Assembly (NCBI RefSeq): GCF_007096885.1
Contig: NZ_VJNO01000027.1
Location: forward strand, 33,287-97,286
DNA from: Streptomyces sp. 130
GTDB lineage: Bacteria > Actinomycetota > Actinomycetes > Streptomycetales > Streptomycetaceae
Reading direction: 5' to 3'
Length of the DNA stretch: 64,000 nucleotides
The notes below the pieces were generated by a model. That model searched no databases, was not told where the DNA came from, and saw nothing but the letters and a program-made list of their open reading frames with translations. Below are positions 58,963 to 64,000 of this stretch, one piece after another (within the stretch, counting starts at the first letter, position 1; each line of letters begins with the position of its first letter). Made by a program: the position numbers and the translations under genes.

Positions 58963-60504
58963 CTACTCCTCGTCGTCGAGCCAGCCCATGGTGCGTTCCA
59001 CGGCCTTGAGCCAGCTCTTGTACTCGCGGGCGCGGGTGTCCGCGTCCATGCGGGGGGTCCACTCGGCGGCGCGGCGCCAGTTGGCGCGCAGCGCGTCGGT
59101 GTCCGGCCAGAAGCCGACGGCCAGGCCGGCGGCGTAGGCGGCGCCGAGGCAGGTGGTCTCGGCGACCATCGGACGCACCACGGGCGCGTCCAGGAAGTCG
59201 GCGAGCGTCTGCATCAGCAGGTTGTTGGAGGTCATGCCGCCGTCGACCTTGAGCGAGGTCAGCTCGACGCCGGAGTCCTTGGTCATGGCGTCGCTGATCT
59301 CGCGCGTCTGCCAGGCGGTGGCCTCGAGGACGGCGCGGGCGATGTGCGCCTTGGTGACGTAACGGGTGAGACCGGCGATGACACCGCGGGCGTCCGGGCG
59401 CCAGTAAGGGGCGAACAGGCCGGAGAACGCGGGCACGAAGTACGCGCCGCCGTTGTCCTCCACCGAGGAGGCCAGGGTCTCGATCTCGGCGGCGGACTGG
59501 ATCAGCCCCATCTGGTCGCGCATCCACTGGACCAGCGAACCGGTGACGGCGATCGACCCCTCCAGGGCGTACACCGCCTTCTGGTCGCCGATCCGGTAGC
59601 CGACCGTCGTCAGCAGCCCGTTGTAGGAGTTGACGGGCGTCTCGCCGGTGTTCATCAGCATGAAGGTGCCGGTGCCGTACGTGGACTTGGCCTCGCCCTC
59701 GGAGAAGCAGGTCTGGCCGAACAGCGCCGCCTGCTGGTCGCCCAGCGCGGAGGCCACCGGCACCCCGTCGAGCACCCCGCCCATGGTGGTGCCGTACACC
59801 TCGGCCGAGGACCGGATCTCGGGCAGCACGGCCGTCGGCACGCCGATGGACGAGCAGATCCTCTCGTCCCACTGCATGGTGTGCAGGTTCATCAGGAGGG
59901 TGCGTGAGGCGTTGGTGACGTCGGTGACGTGGACGCCGCCGTCGGTGCCGCCGGTCAGGTTCCAGATGACCCAGGAGTCCATGGTGCCGAAGAGGATGTC
60001 GCCGCGCTCGGCTCGCTCGCGCAGCCCCTCGACGTTGTCGAGCAGCCAGCGCACCTTCGGCCCGGCGAAGTACGAGGCGAGCGGCAGCCCGGTCTCGCGG
60101 CGGAAGCGGTCCTGGCCGACGTTGCGCCCGAGCTCCTTGCAGAGCGCGTCCGTACGGGTGTCCTGCCAGACGAGGGCGTTGTGGACGGGCTCACCGGTGT
60201 GCTTGTCCCACAGCAGGGTGGTCTCGCGCTGGTTGGTGATGCCGATCGCCTTGACGTCGGCGGCGGTGATGCCCGCCTTGGAGATCGCCCCGGCGACGAC
60301 TTCCTGGACGTTCGCCCAGATCTCGGCCGCGTCATGTTCGACCCAGCCCGGCTTGGGGAAGATCTGCTCGTGCTCCTTCTGGTCGACGGAGACGATCCGC
60401 CCGTCCTTGTCGAAGACGATGCAGCGGCTGGAGGTCGTGCCTTGGTCGATGGCCGCGATGAACGGCCCGGTGCCGTGGCTGCCGGTGGTGTGTGCGTCGG
60501 TCAC
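58963..60504 (-). CDS. glpK: Glycerol kinase
   Basis: This 513-aa FGGY-family kinase begins with AAIDQGTTSSRCIVFDKDG and has GITNQRETTLLWD, ALVWQDTRT, FGTMDSWVIWNLTGG, ALGDQQAALFGQ, STYGTGTFMLMNTG and KVDGGMTSNNLLMQ. It phosphorylates glycerol to glycerol-3-phosphate. It sits between glpF and glpD in one operon controlled by GylR. Confidence 0.96.
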   Translation of the reverse strand: MTDAHTTGSHGTGPFIAAIDQGTTSSRCIVFDKDGRIVSVDQKEHEQIFPKPGWVEHDAAEIWANVQEVVAGAISKAGITAADVKAIGITNQRETTLLWDKHTGEPVHNALVWQDTRTDALCKELGRNVGQDRFRRETGLPLASYFAGPKVRWLLDNVEGLRERAERGDILFGTMDSWVIWNLTGGTDGGVHVTDVTNASRTLLMNLHTMQWDERICSSIGVPTAVLPEIRSSAEVYGTTMGGVLDGVPVASALGDQQAALFGQTCFSEGEAKSTYGTGTFMLMNTGETPVNSYNGLLTTVGYRIGDQKAVYALEGSIAVTGSLVQWMRDQMGLIQSAAEIETLASSVEDNGGAYFVPAFSGLFAPYWRPDARGVIAGLTRYVTKAHIARAVLEATAWQTREISDAMTKDSGVELTSLKVDGGMTSNNLLMQTLADFLDAPVVRPMVAETTCLGAAYAAGLAVGFWPDTDALRANWRRAAEWTPRMDADTRAREYKSWLKAVERTMGWLDDEE

Positions 60505-60546
60505 GGTGTGCTCCCGGAGGTCTGTGCGGTCTGGGGTGAGGGCGGG

Positions 60547-61338
60547 TCAGGCGAAGGCGAGGTTGTAGAGGCCGCCCGCGAGCGCGCCGCCGATCAGCGG
60601 GCCGACGACGGGGACCCACGCGTAGCCCCAGTCGGAGCCGCCCTTGTTCGGCAGCGGAAGCAGCGCGTGCACGATACGCGGACCGAGGTCGCGGACCGGG
60701 TTGATCGCGTAGCCCGTCGGCCCGCCGAGCGACAGGCCGATGCCGACGACGACCAGGGCGGTGATCAGCGCGCCCAGCGTGCCGAGCCCGTCGCCGTCGC
60801 CGTTGAGGCCCTGGGTGAGGATGGCGAGCACCAGCACCACCGTGGCGATGATCTCGGTGAGGACGTTCTGCACGGCGTTGCGGATCTCGGGGCCCGTCGA
60901 GAAGACACCGAGGACCGGGCCCGCCTGGGGGGCCGCGGCCTGGTCGACCATGCCCTCCTCACCCGAATGGGCGCGCAGGACCTCCGGATCGGTGAGATGG
61001 GCCCGGAACTGCCCGTAGTAGGTCAGCCAGACCAGCACCGCGCCGATCATCGCGCCGAGCAGTTCGGAGGCGAGGTAGAGCGGTACGTCGCTCCACTTCG
61101 TCCCGCCCTCGATGGCCAGGCCGATGGTGACGGCCGGGTTGAGATGGGCCCCCGACACGCCGCCGGCGAGATACGCGCCGGTCAGCACCGCGAAGCCCCA
61201 CCCGAAGGTGATGGCGACCCAGCCGGCGTTCTGCGCCTTCGAGTGCTTGAGCGTGACGGCGGCACAGACACCGCCGCCGAGCAGGATGAGCACGGCGGTA
61301 CCGATGGTCTCGCCGATGAAGATGTCGGAGCTGGACAC
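60547..61338 (-). CDS. glpF: Glycerol facilitator (MIP/aquaglyceroporin)
   Basis: This 263-aa channel has six membrane helices and the two MIP pore loops: SGAHLNPAVT is the standard first NPA box, while the second reads AINPVRDLGPR with Val in place of Ala. The Asp after the second box is a glyceroporin feature. The GTG at 61338 has AAAGGAG seven bases upstream; the frame stays open to 61452 without another good site. First gene of the glpF-glpK-glpD operon, called gylCAB in S. coelicolor. Confidence 0.93.
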   Translation of the reverse strand: MSSSDIFIGETIGTAVLILLGGGVCAAVTLKHSKAQNAGWVAITFGWGFAVLTGAYLAGGVSGAHLNPAVTIGLAIEGGTKWSDVPLYLASELLGAMIGAVLVWLTYYGQFRAHLTDPEVLRAHSGEEGMVDQAAAPQAGPVLGVFSTGPEIRNAVQNVLTEIIATVVLVLAILTQGLNGDGDGLGTLGALITALVVVGIGLSLGGPTGYAINPVRDLGPRIVHALLPLPNKGGSDWGYAWVPVVGPLIGGALAGGLYNLAFA

Positions 61339-61472
61339 CCGCGACTCCTTTGTCCTTCGTCCAGGAAGCCGAACCCCGGGTCCCACCGGTGGTCCGCGCC
61401 CTCGTGTGAGGGCTTGGCCGGCCCCCGGGGGGTGACTTGGCAGGGCCGACACCCCCCGGCACGGTCACACCC

Positions 61473-61505
61473 TAACGCGAATATCCGTTAAGTGTTCGAC
61501 AATGC
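61473..61505. promoter_or_regulatory. glpF promoter region with TAACG dyad and GylR-type motif
   Basis: TAACG-N8-CGTTA (61473-61490) is followed by TGTTCGACAATGC (61493-61505). The latter 13 bp are identical to 62396-62408 before gylR. The window 61339-61610 otherwise contains no gene. Confidence 0.6.
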
Positions 61506-61610
61506 CGACCGGTGAACGGCAGTGTTTCTCCCGGGCGAAGGCAGCGTCAAGAGGGATGTGACGTACGAATCGATCGTTACGAAGAGGAGCCGGCCGGATA
61601 CCCGGGCCGC

Positions 61611-62375
61611 TCAGAAGCGCCTGGCGCCCAGGTCCCGCGAGACCGCGCGGGCGCAGTCGCGGACCGCGGCGACCAGCTCCGGGCGCAGCTCGCCGTCCTC
61701 GCAGACCCGCTCCACCGCACCCGTGACGGCTATGGCCCCCACGGGCATCCGGCGCCGGTCGTGGATCGGGGCCGCCACCGCGGCGACGCCCTCCCAGGTC
61801 TCTTCCACGTCGGACCCCCACCCCCGGGCCCGTACCCCGTCGAGCACGGCCTCGAACTCCTCGGCGCCGGTCACCGTCCGGGGCGTGAACGGCTGCCGCT
61901 CCGCCTCCATCGCCTCGGTGTGCGCCACCGGGTCGTACGCGGCCAGCACCTTGCCCAGGGCCGTGGAGTGCAGCGGCTGCATGGCGCCCACCTCCAGGAC
62001 CTGGCGGCTGTCGTCGGGCCGGAAGACGTGGTGGACGATGAGCACGCCCTGCTGGTGCAGTACGCCGAGATGGACGCTCTCGCCGCTGGACCGGGCCAGG
62101 TCGTCCGTCCAGACCAGGGCCCGGGCCCGCAGCTCGTGGACGTCGAGATAGCTGTTGCCCAGGCGCAGCAGCTCCGCGCCCAGCTGGTAGCGGCCGGAGG
62201 CGGCGTCCTGCTCCACGAAGCCCTCGTGCTGGAGGGTGCGCAGGATGCCGTGCGCGGTGCCCTTGGCCAGGCCCAGTGAGGAGGCGATGTCGGACAGCCC
62301 GAGCCGCCGCTCGCCGCCTGCCAGCAGGCGCAGCACCGCGGCCGCGCGCTCCAGCGACTGGATGTTCTTGGCCAT
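61611..62375 (-). CDS. gylR: IclR-family glycerol operon regulator GylR
   Basis: This 254-aa protein has an N-terminal IclR winged helix (SLERAAAVLRLLAGGERRLGLSDIASSLGLAKGTAHGILRTLQHEGFV) and an effector-binding GAF-like C-terminal domain (LHSTALGKVLAAY; GAIAVTGAVERV). In S. coelicolor GylR represses the gyl operon until glycerol-3-phosphate is present. The ATG at 62375 with GGAGGAG upstream is preferred to a TTG at 62405. Confidence 0.93.
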   Translation of the reverse strand: MAKNIQSLERAAAVLRLLAGGERRLGLSDIASSLGLAKGTAHGILRTLQHEGFVEQDAASGRYQLGAELLRLGNSYLDVHELRARALVWTDDLARSSGESVHLGVLHQQGVLIVHHVFRPDDSRQVLEVGAMQPLHSTALGKVLAAYDPVAHTEAMEAERQPFTPRTVTGAEEFEAVLDGVRARGWGSDVEETWEGVAAVAAPIHDRRRMPVGAIAVTGAVERVCEDGELRPELVAAVRDCARAVSRDLGARRF

Positions 62376-62395
62376 CGCGCCGTACTCCTCCACCT

Positions 62396-62414
62396 TGTTC
62401 GACAATGCTGAACA
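62396..62414. promoter_or_regulatory. GylR operator TGTTC-N9-GAACA
   Basis: A perfect 5-bp-arm dyad in the gylR-metH gap. Its left 13 bp are repeated exactly before glpF. Confidence 0.6.
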
Positions 62415-62536
62415 CTATCGGTCCATGTCGACCTTTGCTCGGTCGTGGGGGAAGTCCGCAGCACCCTTCGACACCGGAACCCCCGTCATCAGGATGCCGT
62501 CCGGCTCGTGGGACAGAGTGACTGCCCAGGTCGCGG

Positions 62537-62555
62537 CCCGGCTACCCTGGCCGGG
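62537..62555 (+). promoter_or_regulatory. Probable metH promoter region
   Basis: TACCCT at 62543-62548 resembles a Streptomyces -10 box and lies in a CCCGGC/GCCGGG dyad. This would give a leader of about 55-60 nt. The leader contains GACGCAAAGCC, but I do not recognise a riboswitch. Confidence 0.35.
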
Positions 62556-62612
62556 TGCGCCTTCCACCGAAGACGCAAAGCCGACAGCCGTCGCATCCCA
62601 GGGAGTACATCC

Positions 62613-64000
62613 ATGGCCTCGTCGCCGACCCCTTCCGCCGACAGCCGGAACCGAGCCGCAGCCCTCCGTGAGGCGCTCGCCACCCGCGTGGTGGTGGCCG
62701 ACGGTGCCATGGGCACCATGCTCCAGGCGCAGGACCCCACGCTCGCGGACTTCGAGAACCTCGAAGGCTGCAACGAGATCCTCAACATCACCCGGCCGGA
62801 CATCGTGCGCTCCGTGCACGAGGCGTACTTCGCCGTCGGCGTCGACTGCGTCGAGACCAACACCTTCGGCGCGAACACGGCGGCCCTCGGCGAGTACGAC
62901 ATCCCCGAGCGGGTCCGGGAGCTGTCCGAGGCCGGTGCGCGCATCGCCCGCGAGGTCGCCGACGAGTACACCGCTTCCACCGGTGAGCAGCGCTGGGTCC
63001 TCGGCTCCATGGGCCCGGGCACCAAGCTGCCGACCCTCGGCCACATCCCGTACGCCACCGTCCGCGACGGCTTCCAGGCGAACGCCGAGGGCCTGATCGC
63101 CGGCGGCGCCGACGCGCTGATCGTGGAGACGACGCAGGACCTCCTCCAGACCAAGGCCGCCGTCCTCGGCGCCCGCCGCGCCCTCGACGCCCTCGGCAGC
63201 GACCTCCCGCTGCTGTGCTCGCTGGCCTTCGAGACGACCGGCACCATGCTCCTGGGCTCCGAGATCGGCGCGGCCCTGACCGCCCTGGAGCCCCTCGGCA
63301 TCGACATGATCGGCCTGAACTGCTCGACCGGTCCCGCCGAGATGAGCGAGCACCTGCGCTACCTCACCCGGCACTCCCGCATCCCGCTGCTCTGCATGCC
63401 CAACGCCGGACTGCCGGTCCTCACCAAGGACGGCGCCCACTTCCCGCTCGACGCCGAGGGGCTGGCCGACGCGCAGGAGACGTTCGTCCAGGAGTACGGC
63501 CTCTCGCTGGTCGGCGGCTGCTGCGGTACGACCCCGGAGCACCTGCGCCAGGTGGTCGAGCGCGTACGCGGCACGGTCCCGGCCGCCCGCGACCCGCGCC
63601 CCGAGCCGGGCGCCGCCTCGCTCTACCAGTCCATCCCCTTCCGCCAGGACACGGCGTACCTGGCGATCGGTGAGCGTACGAACGCCAACGGGTCCAAGAA
63701 GTTCCGCGAGGCCATGCTCGAAGGCCGCTGGGACGACTGCGTGGAGATGGCCCGCGACCAGATCCGCGAGGGCGCGCACATGCTCGACCTGTGCGTCGAC
63801 TACGTGGGCCGCGACGGCGTCGCCGACATGGAGGAGCTGGCCGGCCGGTTCGCCACCGCTTCCACCCTGCCGATCGTGCTGGACTCCACGGAACTGCCCG
63901 TGCTCCGGGCCGGCCTGGAGAAGCTGGGTGGCCGCGCGGTCCTCAACTCGGTCAACTACGAGGACGGGGACGGGCCCGAGTCGCGTTTCGCGAAGGTCAC
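62613..64000 (+). CDS. metH: Cobalamin-dependent methionine synthase, N-terminal part (3' end outside window)
   Basis: 462 codons are present and the frame runs off the window. Residues about 20-330 are the homocysteine-binding S-methyltransferase barrel: VVADGAMGTMLQAQ, VETNTFGAN, LNCSTGPAEMSEHLRYL and the zinc cysteines in LVGGCCGTTPEHL. From about residue 350 the pterin (methyltetrahydrofolate) domain begins (AIGERTNANGSKKFREAMLEG; GAHMLDLCVDYVGRDG). The cobalamin and activation domains would follow. It methylates homocysteine to methionine. An AGGGAG site precedes the ATG. Confidence 0.95.
   Translation, partial: MASSPTPSADSRNRAAALREALATRVVVADGAMGTMLQAQDPTLADFENLEGCNEILNITRPDIVRSVHEAYFAVGVDCVETNTFGANTAALGEYDIPERVRELSEAGARIAREVADEYTASTGEQRWVLGSMGPGTKLPTLGHIPYATVRDGFQANAEGLIAGGADALIVETTQDLLQTKAAVLGARRALDALGSDLPLLCSLAFETTGTMLLGSEIGAALTALEPLGIDMIGLNCSTGPAEMSEHLRYLTRHSRIPLLCMPNAGLPVLTKDGAHFPLDAEGLADAQETFVQEYGLSLVGGCCGTTPEHLRQVVERVRGTVPAARDPRPEPGAASLYQSIPFRQDTAYLAIGERTNANGSKKFREAMLEGRWDDCVEMARDQIREGAHMLDLCVDYVGRDGVADMEELAGRFATASTLPIVLDSTELPVLRAGLEKLGGRAVLNSVNYEDGDGPESRFAKV

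Noticed and set aside
58958..59872. Apparent N-terminal extension of GlpD overlapping glpK
   Set aside because: It is out-of-frame glpK sequence; the GlpD family N-terminus begins at 58957.
62410..62612. Possible cobalamin or other riboswitch before metH
   Set aside because: The leader lacks a recognisable B12-box (GCC..CACTG) or SAM/SAH aptamer core. The GACGCAAAGCC string looks like part of a GEMM aptamer, but the other conserved half is absent.

Overview
This window is chromosomal DNA of a Streptomyces or a very close relative. The evidence is very high GC with codon third positions almost all G/C, mycothiol genes (mshC, S-(hydroxymethyl)mycothiol dehydrogenase), a chaplin pair (short chaplin plus LAxTG-anchored long chaplin), SoxR, and the order metH, gylR, glpF, glpK, glpD. 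From memory, the gene order follows the S. coelicolor SCO1657-SCO1697 region (metH ... chpC-chpH ... gntR-gntK-gntP ... soxR) in inverted orientation. No rRNA, CRISPR array or intact transposase was seen; one tRNA is present.

Layout. 1-5.4 kb: acyl-CoA and redox metabolism with several TetR regulators, a MaoC hydratase and SoxR. 5.6-9.8 kb: two exported hydrolases, a penicillin-acylase-family enzyme and a NamZ/DUF1343 exo-muramidase. 9.9-16.5 kb: a catabolic block of SDR, acyl-CoA ligase, TetR and, after a LysR gene, an acyl-CoA dehydrogenase with an APH-type kinase. The two operons share a perfect 17-bp operator and together resemble the Pseudomonas lva (4-hydroxyacid/levulinate) pathway. 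16.5-25.4 kb: glucarate dehydratase, oxidoreductases, DUF202 membrane proteins, a NUDIX enzyme, a DMT transporter, a FUSC-type membrane protein and a 199-bp MITE-like element. 25.4-28.2 kb: gluconate permease, gluconokinase and a divergent GntR. 28.3-30.0 kb: formaldehyde detoxification. 30-33.3 kb: a pseudouridine synthase and two paralogous membrane-anchored proteins. 33.3-35.9 kb: an island-like stretch with decayed genes and an APH gene, ending at tRNA-Leu(GAG). 36-39.7 kb: M20 peptidase, chaplins and small conserved proteins. 39.8-46.2 kb: a RecD-like protein with decayed motifs, AKR, LLM oxidoreductase, ferritin-like protein and CorA. 46.3-49.8 kb: the conserved mshC neighbourhood. 49.9-57.2 kb: a GH31 glycosidase, PAC2 protein and an L-fuconate catabolic pair with its GntR. 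57.3-62.4 kb: the gyl glycerol operon. 62.6-64 kb: the 5' part of metH.

Regulation can be read unusually well here. Five regulator/operator pairings are visible as matching dyads upstream of the regulator and its target. Seven genes have a -10 box 6-7 nt before the start codon and no Shine-Dalgarno, which suggests leaderless transcripts. Strong stem-loop terminators separate most convergent pairs. All functional calls are from sequence reading and recall of families; no database search was run.
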